DNA of 53,920 nt from NCBI GenBank assembly GCA_050951465.1, contig JBMNJC010000018.1, forward strand, positions 1-53,920, in the 5' to 3' direction. Origin of the DNA: JAAZHD01 sp012510895. GTDB lineage: Bacteria; Bacillota; Clostridia; Caldicoprobacterales; DTU083. A model generated the notes under the pieces. That model saw only the letters and a list, made by a program, of their open reading frames with translations, searched no databases and had not been told where the DNA came from. Position numbers and translations under genes: made by a program. Below, in pieces: positions 41,197-49,805 of this stretch (within the stretch, counting starts at the first letter, position 1; each line of letters begins with the position of its first letter).

Positions 41197-41237
41197 CTCC
41201 GCCATGAATTTATCCGATAAATATTTTTATGGCGGAG
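41197..41237 (+). terminator. long hairpin between murA and ftsQ
   Basis: CTCCGCCAT at 41197-41205 pairs with ATGGCGGAG at 41229-41237, and an inner ATTTAT/ATAAAT pair extends the stem. TGGTTTT follows. It may be a weak or partial terminator that lowers expression of ftsQ and later genes, or an mRNA-stabilising structure. Confidence 0.5.
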
Positions 41238-41273
41238 TGGTTTTCGAATATATGTCACTGTGGAGGAAAAGTT

Positions 41274-42092
41274 ATGGCGAAAAATGGGACAAGGGGTAAA
41301 AGCGGTTTTGTAACGCTGCTGGTTCTGGTTTTCTGCCTGGCCGCTGCGGTTTTTATCGGCACGGAAGTATTTCAGGTAAAAAAGATTACCGTTATCGGTA
41401 GCGATACCTTAGATAATAATGTTATAATAAATGTATCAGGTATTTCATATGAGGATAATATATTTAAAATCTCCAAAGAACAGGTAAAAAACCGTATAGA
41501 AAGCTTTGCTCCTTATCCTGTGGTAAAGGCAGTGTCCATGAAGCTGCCTGATGAAGTGATAATTGTCCTGGAGGAAAGGGTGCCTGCTGCGGCAGTGCCA
41601 TACCTGAGTTCTTACCTGATTATCGATTGCAACGGCTTTATCCTGGACATAGTGAAGCAGTCCCAGGGAGTATCTCTGCCCGTTCTGGAAGGGATTCATG
41701 TCTCCTGTCTTTCAAAGGGCAGTTTTCTGGAAGTATCGGAGAAGGACAGCTATCAGTTCAAAGTCCTAACCCATTTTCTCAAATCCCTGGAAGAATGGGA
41801 GATAAAGGATCGGATCAAAGCCATATACATAGATAATCCTGACGATATTACCCTTCTGACCAATGACGATATTAAGGTAAGCATAGGACAGGCCCTGGAC
41901 CTGGACAGAAAACTGGGCTGGCTCTGTTCTGAAGCCTATACCCAAGTGCTTGAGAAAGGTGAGCCGGGAACCCTTGATGTCCGGACCCCGGGAAAAGCGG
42001 TATTTCACCCCACACCTGTTCCGGAGGATGAAGCAGACTTAGACGGAGAAACGGATCCGGAAGCTGCATCCAACCAGGAGGTATCAGATTGA
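41274..42092 (+). CDS. ftsQ: cell division protein FtsQ/DivIB
   Basis: A 272-residue bitopic protein with a short charged cytoplasmic start, one membrane helix (about residues 13-33, VTLLVLVFCLAAAVFIGTEV) and an extracytoplasmic POTRA domain (FQVKKITVIGSDTLDNNVI..., then PYPVVKAVSMKLPDEVIIVLEER). It belongs to the FtsQLB complex that regulates septal synthesis. ATG at 41274 with GTGGAGGAAAAG is preferred; the ATG at 41229 lies in the hairpin. The C-terminal tail is acidic. The stop overlaps the next gene (TTGA). Confidence 0.9.
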   Translation: MAKNGTRGKSGFVTLLVLVFCLAAAVFIGTEVFQVKKITVIGSDTLDNNVIINVSGISYEDNIFKISKEQVKNRIESFAPYPVVKAVSMKLPDEVIIVLEERVPAAAVPYLSSYLIIDCNGFILDIVKQSQGVSLPVLEGIHVSCLSKGSFLEVSEKDSYQFKVLTHFLKSLEEWEIKDRIKAIYIDNPDDITLLTNDDIKVSIGQALDLDRKLGWLCSEAYTQVLEKGEPGTLDVRTPGKAVFHPTPVPEDEADLDGETDPEAASNQEVSD

Positions 42093-42796
42093 AAAAGCTT
42101 AGCAACAGCATTGTTATAATGATAGTCAGCATAATACTAGGATTGATGCTGGCGGCGCAATTTAAAAATGTCCAGAACGTAGGCGGCAGCGTATCCATGC
42201 AGAGGGCGCAGGAGCTGACAAGCCAGATACAGAAGCTGAATCAGGATATTGCCGGTCAGCAGAATCTAATCCGTGAACTTGAAAAACAGATTGTCGAGTA
42301 TGAAGATGCAGCCCGGGATGAGGGTAAGATAAGCGAGACTATGAACCGTGAGCTGGAGCGCTCCAGAACCCTTGCCGGCCTTACCGAACTTGAGGGGCCG
42401 GGCGTTATCGTTACAGTTAATTTAATACCCTACCATGAATGGGACGGTTACGGCATTGTCCGGAATGTCTACCACGAGGATCTATTGATGCTGGTTAACG
42501 AGCTTAACGCAGCCGGCGCAGAAGCACTGGCCATCAATGATGAGCGTATAGTATCTACCACGGAAATTCGAAGTGCAGGCGACTATATAGTAATAAATAC
42601 CAACAGGCATTCTGTACCTTTTGAAATAAAGGCCATTGGAAACCCCGATACCCTTGAGGCCTCCTTAAGGCTTTTAGGCGGGGTTGCCGACACCCTGGGA
42701 GAGGAACTGGAGATTACCATAAGGCGGGAAGAAAAAATTCTTATTCCCAAGTATAACAGAACCCTTGATTTTGAATATGCAAAGCCTCTGCAGTAG
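42089..42796 (+). CDS. DUF881 family protein, first copy
   Basis: A 235-residue protein with one N-terminal membrane helix (VIMIVSIILGLMLAAQF), a coiled coil (ELTSQIQKLNQDIAGQQNLI) and a globular extracytoplasmic domain with LTELEGPGVIVTV, LLMLVNELNAAGAEALAINDERI and AIGNPDTLEASL, the DUF881 pattern. DUF881 proteins (YlxW/YlxX of B. subtilis) sit next to division genes; a direct role is not established. It starts with TTG overlapping the ftsQ stop. Confidence 0.88.
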   Translation: MKKLSNSIVIMIVSIILGLMLAAQFKNVQNVGGSVSMQRAQELTSQIQKLNQDIAGQQNLIRELEKQIVEYEDAARDEGKISETMNRELERSRTLAGLTELEGPGVIVTVNLIPYHEWDGYGIVRNVYHEDLLMLVNELNAAGAEALAINDERIVSTTEIRSAGDYIVINTNRHSVPFEIKAIGNPDTLEASLRLLGGVADTLGEELEITIRREEKILIPKYNRTLDFEYAKPLQ

Positions 42797-42833
42797 GCCG
42801 GATGAATACCGAGGAGAGGAAACATTTGTATAA

Positions 42834-43583
42834 ATGAAAAAGTCTAGTCAAAAAACCACCTGGATGATTGTTTTTGTTTCTGTTCTCTTAGGCTTTTTCC
42901 TGGTACAGGCACTGAATAAGCCAAAAATTGAAACCGAAATAGAAGGCGTCAGTTCCCTGAAAAATATTGAAAAGCTCCTTAAGGAAAAAAACGAACTTGA
43001 GCAGAAAAGGAAAGAGCTGGAACAGTATATCAACCGGAAGATAACTGAACTGACAATGTATGAGGATCAGGCCATAGAGGCCAATATTAAGCTTCAGGAG
43101 CTTCAAAGCGAGGTTCAGGAAAAAAGGCTCCTTGCCGGTCTCCTTGCCGTTGAAGGCCCCGGTGTGGAAATTATCCTGAACGACCGCCAGCGGGATTCCT
43201 TCTTGTCCAACAACCCCTCCTTAATCAGTTACTTTATAGTTCACGACAGCGATATGCTCCATATCATAAATGAACTGCGGGGTGCAGGGGCAGAAGCAAT
43301 TGCCGTCAACGGCACCAGAATAATGCCCAATTCCCGCATTTCCTGCGGCGGTCCCACCATTCACGTGGGTAAATACGAGCGTTTTGCCCCCCCTTTCATC
43401 ATTCATGCCATCGGCGATCCTGACCGCCTTTATGAGAGCTTTCAGGAAGAGGGCAGCATCTATCACGATTTGGCTGCCTGGGGGCTGGAGATTAAAATTC
43501 AGAAGATGGACAGGCTTGAGATTCCAAGGTACCTGGGTGAAACGGAATACACCTATGCAAGGGTAAGGGAGGAGGATGAATAA
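42834..43583 (+). CDS. DUF881 family protein, second copy
   Basis: A 249-residue paralogue of the preceding gene with the same plan: a membrane helix (TWMIVFVSVLLGFFLVQA), a coiled coil rich in Lys and Glu, then GLLAVEGPGVEIIL, MLHIINELRGAGAEAIAVNGTRI and HAIGDPDRLYES. The two copies are clearly diverged, so the duplication is old; B. subtilis also has two neighbouring genes (ylxW, ylxX). It may pair with its sister in the envelope. The stop is within the ribosome-binding-site region of sbp. Confidence 0.88.
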   Translation: MKKSSQKTTWMIVFVSVLLGFFLVQALNKPKIETEIEGVSSLKNIEKLLKEKNELEQKRKELEQYINRKITELTMYEDQAIEANIKLQELQSEVQEKRLLAGLLAVEGPGVEIILNDRQRDSFLSNNPSLISYFIVHDSDMLHIINELRGAGAEAIAVNGTRIMPNSRISCGGPTIHVGKYERFAPPFIIHAIGDPDRLYESFQEEGSIYHDLAAWGLEIKIQKMDRLEIPRYLGETEYTYARVREEDE

Positions 43584-43584
43584 G

Positions 43585-43953
43585 ATGTGGATTTCACTTA
43601 TAGGAATACTGATCGGCATTATTTTAGGAATGATCCTTCCCTTTAATATTCCAACTGCCTATTCCTCCTATATATCAATAGCCGTGCTGGCAGCTCTAGA
43701 TTCAGTGTTCGGAGGCATCCGCTCTTCGCTGGAGAAGAATTTTGAAGCCGATGTGTTTATATCCGGTTTCTTCGGAAACTCCATTCTGGCCGCCGGCCTT
43801 GCCTATATCGGCGACCGGTTGGACGTTCCCATTTATCTTGGTGCCATCTTTGTATTCGGATACAGGCTCTTTGACAATTTTGCCCTGATCAGGCGCCATA
43901 TTTTGGGATATTTGAGAAAAAAATCATATTTGGAAGATACTTCTGGGAAATAA
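43585..43953 (+). CDS. sbp: small basic protein (DUF1290, Sbp)
   Basis: A 122-residue membrane protein with about three helices (ISLIGILIGIILGM, SSYISIAVLAALDSVFGGI, GFFGNSILAAGLAYIGD), matching the DUF1290/Sbp family found between ylxX and ftsA in Bacillus. Function unknown. ATG at 43585 is better spaced from GGAGGAGG than the ATG at 43576, which touches it. Positively charged residues cluster at the C-terminus (RRHILGYLRKK). Confidence 0.88.
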   Translation: MWISLIGILIGIILGMILPFNIPTAYSSYISIAVLAALDSVFGGIRSSLEKNFEADVFISGFFGNSILAAGLAYIGDRLDVPIYLGAIFVFGYRLFDNFALIRRHILGYLRKKSYLEDTSGK

Positions 43954-44023
43954 CCATTTAATTCTTCCGGAATCTGTGATAATATAACCATAAATTAGAG
44001 ATGTAAAGTGAGGTTCATCCATT

Positions 44024-45217
44024 TTGAGCGACATTATCACAGCAATTGAGGCCGGCACTACAAAAATGACTGTACTTATATGTCAAAAAGGCCGAAGAAA
44101 TAATATGGAGCTTTTAGGTCTCGGTCAGACAGCCTATGGTGATGAGACAGGAAAAGGCCGGCCGTCCGATGCAGTGCTTTTTAAAGCCCTGGAATCTGCT
44201 CTGGAACAGGCTCAGAAGATGGCCGAAGTTAAAATCAGCAATTGCGTTCTAGGCCTCCCCAATGAGTTTTGCGGTCTTGTCAGGAATAAAAACGAAATAG
44301 TTCCGGGCGGTCCTGTTTCAAAGCAGGATATAATCGAGCTGCAAAAAGAAGTCAGTACATATTCCCTGCCTGATCCCTGGAAGGTCTTAAAAGCTATACA
44401 CGGCAGTTTTCTGGCAGACGGGCAGCCCATGGGAAACCCCCTTGGAACAGACTGTGAGAAACTGGGTCTTGAGGCTTCCCTTATCTGCATTGATACGGAT
44501 TTTGCCCAAAACCTTACCAGAATGCTGCGCTCGCTTGATATAGGCGTTAGAAAGTGGATACCGGTGCCCCTTGCAATAGCTGAGGCCTTTCTTACGGAGG
44601 ATGAAAAAGAAGAAGGCGTTCTTTGGGTGGATACAGGAGGCAAATCCACTGATATTGCAGTTTTTCATAAAGGCATGCCCATTTACTTCGACTGGCTTCC
44701 TTTAGGCGGGAACACCATCACCAGGGATGTTGTATCCGGACTTAATATCTCCTTTGAGGAAGCGGAAAGATTAAAGCGATACTGCGTTTTGGGCCTGGCC
44801 ATTGCTGATGATCCCGAGTCGGCTGAGATGAAAGTCCCGGTTCGGGACGGAAATCAGGTAATGAATGTACCCATGGATTTCCTGCAGGGCATTGTGGAAG
44901 CCCGGGTGGAGGAAATCTGGGAACTGATTGCAGAGCGCCTTGAAGAAGAAAAATTAATGGGAATCTGTAAAAAAGCGCTGCTTACCGGAGGAGGCCTGGG
45001 GATGTTCCGCGGGATCAGGGAACTGGGTTCCAGGAAGCTTAATATCCCGGTTCAGCTTGGAGTTCCCGATGTCATAGGATTGTCGGCTCCCACATATTCA
45101 GAAGTCTATGCCGTGGGAATGGAAGGTTTGAAAACAAGGTTGGCAGGTAAAATCACTTTTTCAGAAGTAATTAAGGCTCTATTTGAAAAATTCAATATAT
45201 ACTTTAAGAGTACATAA
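44024..45217 (+). CDS. ftsA: cell division protein FtsA
   Basis: A 397-residue actin-like ATPase that tethers FtsZ to the membrane. Actin-fold motifs: IITAIEAGTTKMTVLI (phosphate 1), VLWVDTGGKSTDIAVF (phosphate 2), ALLTGGGLGMFRGI (adenosine). A C-terminal amphipathic end (VIKALFEKFNIYFKS) could be the membrane-targeting helix. It is somewhat divergent in the 1C region. It starts with TTG, 70 bases after sbp, and is followed by ftsZ after 14 bases. Confidence 0.9.
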   Translation: MSDIITAIEAGTTKMTVLICQKGRRNNMELLGLGQTAYGDETGKGRPSDAVLFKALESALEQAQKMAEVKISNCVLGLPNEFCGLVRNKNEIVPGGPVSKQDIIELQKEVSTYSLPDPWKVLKAIHGSFLADGQPMGNPLGTDCEKLGLEASLICIDTDFAQNLTRMLRSLDIGVRKWIPVPLAIAEAFLTEDEKEEGVLWVDTGGKSTDIAVFHKGMPIYFDWLPLGGNTITRDVVSGLNISFEEAERLKRYCVLGLAIADDPESAEMKVPVRDGNQVMNVPMDFLQGIVEARVEEIWELIAERLEEEKLMGICKKALLTGGGLGMFRGIRELGSRKLNIPVQLGVPDVIGLSAPTYSEVYAVGMEGLKTRLAGKITFSEVIKALFEKFNIYFKST

Positions 45218-45231
45218 GAGGAGGGTATGGT

Positions 45232-46314
45232 GTGTTGGAATTTGATATAGACATGGATCAATTTGCACAGATAAAAGTTATAGGGATCGGCGGAGGAGGT
45301 AATAACGCTGTCAATCGAATGATACAGCAGGAGCTGAAAGGCGTGGAGTTTATCGCCATCAACACCGATAAACAGGCCCTGTATCTTTCCCAGGCCAACC
45401 AGAAAATCCAGATTGGTGAAAAGCTCACCAAAGGCCTTGGTGCAGGAGCAGATCCGGAAATAGGCCAGAAGGCTGCGGAAGAAAGCCGGGAGGAAATCGC
45501 CCAGGTGCTTAAAGGTTCCGATATGGTCTTTATTACAGCAGGCATGGGCGGGGGTACAGGCACAGGCGCAGCTCCTATCGTAGCTGAAATAGCGAAAGAC
45601 ATGGGAATTCTGACCGTAGGTGTGGTTACCAAACCCTTCCTTTTTGAAGGCCGAAGACGGGCCGCCAATGCCGAAGCAGGAATTAAGCTGTTGAAGGATA
45701 AGGTAGACACGTTAATTACCATACCCAACGATAGACTCTTGCAGGTAGTGGAAAAACGCACTTCCATGCTGGAAGCTTTCATGATAGCCGATGATGTATT
45801 AAGACAGGGGGTTCAGGGTATCTCAGATCTAATCGCCGTACCCGGACTTGTCAATCTGGACTTTGCTGATGTCCGCACTATTATGAAGGAACAGGGACTT
45901 GCCCATATGGGTATCGGAAGGGGCAGCGGAGACAACCGTGCGGTTGAAGCTGCAAAACAGGCTATTCAAAGCCCTCTTCTGGAAACCAGCATAGACGGTG
46001 CAAGGGGAGTACTGTTAAATATTACCGGCGGCGCAAACCTGGGGCTGTTTGAAGTTAACGAAGCAGCCGAGCTGATAGCCGAAGCTACCGATCCCGATGC
46101 CAATATTATTTTCGGTGCAGTAATAGATGAGGCACTTGAGGATGAAATCCGCATTATCGTTATTGCCACCGGATTCGAAGCAAAGAAAGAAAGAGAAGAA
46201 CGCACCCAGCTGCAAAAGGGAAGGGAAAGCATAAAATCCAGAATGCCCGATGCAGGGGACAGCTCCGATGATCTGGATATTCCCACTTTCCTTAGAAGAC
46301 ATCGTTCAAGATAG
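45232..46314 (+). CDS. ftsZ: cell division protein FtsZ
   Basis: A 360-residue tubulin-like GTPase that forms the Z-ring. The motifs IGIGGGGNNAVNRM, GGGTGTGAAPIVAEIAKDMG (tubulin signature) and VDTLITIPNDRLL are intact. After a short charged linker the C-terminal conserved peptide DLDIPTFLRRH binds FtsA. Start is GTG at 45232 behind GAGGAGGG. It is the last gene of the dcw run before a terminator and an accessory block. Confidence 0.97.
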   Translation: MLEFDIDMDQFAQIKVIGIGGGGNNAVNRMIQQELKGVEFIAINTDKQALYLSQANQKIQIGEKLTKGLGAGADPEIGQKAAEESREEIAQVLKGSDMVFITAGMGGGTGTGAAPIVAEIAKDMGILTVGVVTKPFLFEGRRRAANAEAGIKLLKDKVDTLITIPNDRLLQVVEKRTSMLEAFMIADDVLRQGVQGISDLIAVPGLVNLDFADVRTIMKEQGLAHMGIGRGSGDNRAVEAAKQAIQSPLLETSIDGARGVLLNITGGANLGLFEVNEAAELIAEATDPDANIIFGAVIDEALEDEIRIIVIATGFEAKKEREERTQLQKGRESIKSRMPDAGDSSDDLDIPTFLRRHRSR

Positions 46315-46340
46315 AATATTAAAATAATGTTTTTACATAA

Positions 46341-46370
46341 AAAATGGACAGGCTGTTTCTGTCCTTTTTT
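46341..46370 (+). terminator. rho-independent terminator after ftsZ
   Basis: GGACAG at 46346-46351 pairs with CTGTCC at 46359-46364, flanked by A-rich and T-rich runs (CCTTTTTTATTT). This ends the dcw transcript. Confidence 0.8.
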
Positions 46371-46382
46371 ATTTACCACATA

Positions 46383-46443
46383 TGTAATAAAATATTACAA
46401 AAATGCGCATAATATTGACACAAAACGCATTATATTGTAATAT
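46383..46443 (+). promoter_or_regulatory. promoter and operator repeats of the XRE/ImmA module
   Basis: TTGACA at 46415-46420 and TAATAT at 46438-46443 are 17 bases apart. AATGCG at 46402-46407 and CGCATT at 46426-46431 form an inverted repeat around the -35. Upstream, TGTAATA-AAA-TATTACA at 46383-46399 is a perfect 7-bp inverted repeat. This looks like an autoregulated promoter of the XRE repressor that follows. Confidence 0.6.
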
Positions 46444-46467
46444 ACTATAACGGAGGGAGGATTTACT

Positions 46468-46854
46468 ATGTCAAGCAGCATTCCTATTGGATTAAAACTA
46501 AAAGAAATCAGAGTCGCAAGAGGATTAAGCCAAAATGAAGTGGTAGAGAGACTTGCTGGAAAAGATGTTAATATAAGCAGGGAAACATTAAGTAAAATCG
46601 AAAATGACAATAGGACTATATCGGCTGTTGAGCTTAATGCTTTGTGTAAAGTTCTGGATATAGATATTAACGTGCTTTTTGAAGAAGATGAAGATGATTT
46701 GGTTACACTTTTCAGGAAGAGAAATTATTCTGAGAAAACCATCGAAGAGGTAGAAAAATTGCAGGATATGATAAAGGTATTTATTTATCAAAAGAAAATA
46801 TATGAAGGAAAGTTCAGGCCGCAAAAGAGCAGAGCGTTATGGAAGGAGGGTTAA
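46468..46854 (+). CDS. XRE-family helix-turn-helix regulator
   Basis: A 128-residue protein with an N-terminal Cro/CI-type HTH (residues about 8-66: LKEIRVARGLSQNEVVERL, then SRETLSKIENDNRTISAVEL). The C-terminal half is charged and possibly helical. It is followed directly by an ImmA/IrrE-type protease, the standard pairing in which the protease cleaves or controls the repressor. Codon use and base composition are more AT-rich than in the dcw genes, suggesting transfer. Confidence 0.9.
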   Translation: MSSSIPIGLKLKEIRVARGLSQNEVVERLAGKDVNISRETLSKIENDNRTISAVELNALCKVLDIDINVLFEEDEDDLVTLFRKRNYSEKTIEEVEKLQDMIKVFIYQKKIYEGKFRPQKSRALWKEG

Positions 46855-46856
46855 GA

Positions 46857-47639
46857 TTGTCTAAAGATCTGAGACTCCCTGATGAGCCTTTAAGGTTGCA
46901 GGTCAAAAGCCTGGCGGAAGAAGTAAGGATAAAGTTTGGCAGAAAAGGGCTTGCTGATATATTTGATATTTTGTCCGATATTGCTTTTTTGGTAAGAAAA
47001 CCATTGGATACTAATGAAATATCGGGGTTTAGCACCTACTTTGAAGATCAGTTTATTGTTTTTTTAAATAGTAGTTTCACCTTAGGGCATGAGCGTTATA
47101 CCGGTGCCCATGAGCTATACCATCTGACTTACAATGCTGACATACTCAAAAAGGATAGAATCATTTTAAAACATGATTCAGAAGATGAAAAAGCTGATAT
47201 ATTTGCTGCTGAGTTTTTAATGCCTGAAGACTACGTAAAAGAAGTGTTTTATAAAATAGTTAATGTTGATATGAATAAGGTTCTACCCAGGCATGTAGTC
47301 CGCATGAATAATTATTTTAAGGTAAGCTATAAAGCAATGCTAAAAAGGCTTATTCAACTTGAGTTATGCAGTACTGGTAAATATGAGGAACTTGATGATA
47401 TCTGTTTACTGGAAAACGCAGAACAACTCCAATCTTTAACCATCCGCGAAGGCTATAATATTGACTTGATAGTACCATCAAGGACAACATATGTATCAAA
47501 AGAATATATAGAATTCATAAAAAGTAATTATGAAAGAGGGAATATCTCATACAAAAACATGAAAAACACTCTTGAGTTCATAGGCTTGACTCCTGATCAA
47601 TTTGGATATGAGTATCCCCTGCCAGAGGATTTTCTATGA
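46857..47639 (+). CDS. ImmA/IrrE family metallo-endopeptidase
   Basis: A 260-residue protein (COG2856) with the zinc motif H85-E-L-Y-H89 in GAHELYHLTYN and a later acidic helix (DEKADIFAAEFLMPEDYV) carrying the third ligand. In ICEBs1-type systems ImmA cleaves the XRE repressor ImmR. TTG at 46857 is preferred because GGAGGG lies about 8 bases before it; ATG at 46839 is an alternative that would overlap the XRE gene. A gene remnant begins on its stop codon. Whether the pair still regulates anything is unknown. Confidence 0.88.
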   Translation: MSKDLRLPDEPLRLQVKSLAEEVRIKFGRKGLADIFDILSDIAFLVRKPLDTNEISGFSTYFEDQFIVFLNSSFTLGHERYTGAHELYHLTYNADILKKDRIILKHDSEDEKADIFAAEFLMPEDYVKEVFYKIVNVDMNKVLPRHVVRMNNYFKVSYKAMLKRLIQLELCSTGKYEELDDICLLENAEQLQSLTIREGYNIDLIVPSRTTYVSKEYIEFIKSNYERGNISYKNMKNTLEFIGLTPDQFGYEYPLPEDFL

Positions 47640-47793
47640 GTAAGTATGTTGGAGCCATATCAGATGCAGATATCTTGATAAACTTAGAAATAACACGTTA
47701 ACTTATCCGACAAAAGACACGTTTGAAGAGCAATATAGAAAGTCTATCAAAAGATTTGGAAGAAACGGTTGTAATGAATTTTTGGGTATATAA
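47636..47793 (+). pseudogene. remnant of a third gene of the XRE/ImmA module
   Basis: An ATG overlapping the stop of the ImmA/IrrE gene (ATGA) opens a 21-codon frame, MSKYVGAISDADILINLEITR, then stops. A different frame continues with YPTKDTFEEQYRKSIKRF and ends at 47791-47793. The DADILINL start resembles small PIN-like nuclease or similar genes found third in such modules. Two short pieces in different frames within 160 bp suggest a gene largely deleted. The 47794-47880 stretch beyond it shows nothing except AT-rich DNA before the next gene. Confidence 0.5.
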
Positions 47794-47881
47794 GGAGCGG
47801 CGCATACCAATCCCTATATTATTATATTAGAAACTGAAATTTTACTTTATAAAATTAAGTAAAAGAAAGGGCGAATTCTAT

Positions 47882-49798
47882 ATGCCTATAGCAAAAAAAG
47901 CAAAAAGCACCATAACCCCTGTTGAAATGAACATTGGCGATACTGTTGCCTTTACATTGCTGAATGGTTTTACCAATAGAATTGAGCTTACGGGCTGCAG
48001 TGCTTCCATAGTGGAAACAAATAAAAAGGATTTAACTACCGATTTTCCTGCAGGAGGAACCCTGCTCAGAATGGATGCTGATATTCTGATAAATGGTTTT
48101 CCTATGAAGTTAAGAAGGTTTGTAGGCTGCCAGGAGAGCTTTTATGAACCATATATAATCAACGGCATGCAGCTGTGGTTTGACGCAGCCAGGTGCTTAT
48201 TTGACATAATCCAGGAAAACCATGGTGAATGCATGCCTCTTAAGGATGTAAGGTTTGTGCTGGCTGACAATTCCATGCCGGTCTGCCCTGAAGAATTATC
48301 CGTCTGGTGTGATCTGTACGGTAAGGACAGAATAGACATTTCCGACTGCTATGACGGAGACGACTGCTTTTTAGGAGCCTATCACGGTGCTTCCGCCCAC
48401 GGAGGACTTGATATAAATCATCCGGGAGGAACGCCCATATACGCACCCTTCTCACTGGATGATCAATACTATTTCAACTCCCTTAAAAGCGGCGATAACA
48501 ACAACAGGTGGCGAGGAGTGCGTCACTGGAACGATGAAACCACATGGGCGATTCAGGTTCACCATATAGGAATCCCCCTGGTTAAAGAGTACATACCTGT
48601 TGGAAACGGCGCTGAAATAGCCAAAGGCGCCATGGTCTTTGTAGGAAGCCATGAACACAGCCATTTTGCTTTCAAGGTTTATGAGGACGGTTACGAATAT
48701 ATTCTGGATCCATGGATACTTTTCCGCCAGATGTTTAAAAGAATAAGGGGGGACAATCTAAGTATATCAATTAAACCTAAGTGCTGTATACTGGGTGAAC
48801 AAATATACATGGAAGCTCAGGGTGCCCCCGAAGATGCAAAGCTTTTCTGGAAAATAAGCGACGGGTCCTGCTACTTTGGCAGAAGCATAAAACACGCCTT
48901 TACCAGGTCCGGCATACATTCCATTCTCCTCTATGCAAAAGGCAAAGACAGGCCGCTATGCACCTTACAATACATAACTGTAATGGGAAGAGGAAGGGAT
49001 GTGTCTTATCCGAGGCTGTCCATTGAAGCGGAAGACAGAGGTTTTGCAAACTTGCAGCATCCCTTTACTTTAACCTTTGGTGAACCTGTTTGCATGCCCA
49101 ATGTCCTTGATATCTCGGTCTTTGAAACTGAAAAGCGTGTATTTTATAAAACAATCAAACTAAACAATAACAGCCCCCTGCCCTTTACCCCGGACGACTG
49201 CACTTTTGAGTGCTCAGCCGGCTTTATAGAAATAGTGATTAAGGATCCTGCAAATATGATATACCAGGTAAAGGTGGATACCAGGAACCTTGAGGGGAAT
49301 GAATATTTGGAAAGAATTGATATAAAGAGCAGCATCCTAAACGGCAGTCAGACCATTTGGGTTAAGGTGAATATACTGCCTGATGATGAGAGCGATACCG
49401 TCATTTGCAGCTGCACTGACAGGAACTTTTGGAAAACCGGCTATACCCTTGTCGGCCATAAATTCAGACACTGGCATACATCCAGAGGATACAGCGGCAT
49501 CTACTTAACCAATGGACCCGACAAGGATAAAGAGGTTAAGGCAGTGTTCCAGCCGGTATTAAAGGCAGGCAAATACAAGGTAGGTTTTACAAAGCACGAT
49601 AAACTGGACAGACATTCCATAATAAGAATAAGAGTAACCTCTAAAGACGGAGTCAGGGAAATAGACTATATTCCCAAAGAAGACCTGGAAATCGGGGAGT
49701 TTGCCTTTGACTCAGGAAACGACGGCAGGGTTGAGATCTTAACCGGTGAGTGCACAGGCCCTGCAATAATAGATGCAGTGTATTTTAAAAGGGTTTGA
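47882..49798 (+). CDS. M23-like peptidase domain protein with PKD-like and golvesin-like C-terminal domains
   Basis: A 638-residue protein. Residues about 165-270 match a LytM/M23 fold: H173-GGLD-177 (HxxxD), then a turn with VHHIGI..., and H259-S-H261 in SHEHSHFAFKV (the HxH of HLHF), i.e. the zinc ligands of glycyl/peptidoglycan endopeptidases. Residues about 300-365 look like a PKD domain (YMEAQGAPEDAKLFWKISDG). The last 130 or so residues (NFWKTGYTLVGHKFRHWHTS..., GKYKVGFTKHDKLDRH) resemble a golvesin C-terminal-like beta-sandwich. Unusually no signal peptide or membrane anchor is visible. Cell-wall or carbohydrate association is inferred. Confidence 0.6.
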   Translation: MPIAKKAKSTITPVEMNIGDTVAFTLLNGFTNRIELTGCSASIVETNKKDLTTDFPAGGTLLRMDADILINGFPMKLRRFVGCQESFYEPYIINGMQLWFDAARCLFDIIQENHGECMPLKDVRFVLADNSMPVCPEELSVWCDLYGKDRIDISDCYDGDDCFLGAYHGASAHGGLDINHPGGTPIYAPFSLDDQYYFNSLKSGDNNNRWRGVRHWNDETTWAIQVHHIGIPLVKEYIPVGNGAEIAKGAMVFVGSHEHSHFAFKVYEDGYEYILDPWILFRQMFKRIRGDNLSISIKPKCCILGEQIYMEAQGAPEDAKLFWKISDGSCYFGRSIKHAFTRSGIHSILLYAKGKDRPLCTLQYITVMGRGRDVSYPRLSIEAEDRGFANLQHPFTLTFGEPVCMPNVLDISVFETEKRVFYKTIKLNNNSPLPFTPDDCTFECSAGFIEIVIKDPANMIYQVKVDTRNLEGNEYLERIDIKSSILNGSQTIWVKVNILPDDESDTVICSCTDRNFWKTGYTLVGHKFRHWHTSRGYSGIYLTNGPDKDKEVKAVFQPVLKAGKYKVGFTKHDKLDRHSIIRIRVTSKDGVREIDYIPKEDLEIGEFAFDSGNDGRVEILTGECTGPAIIDAVYFKRV

Positions 49799-49805
49799 AG
49801 CAGCC

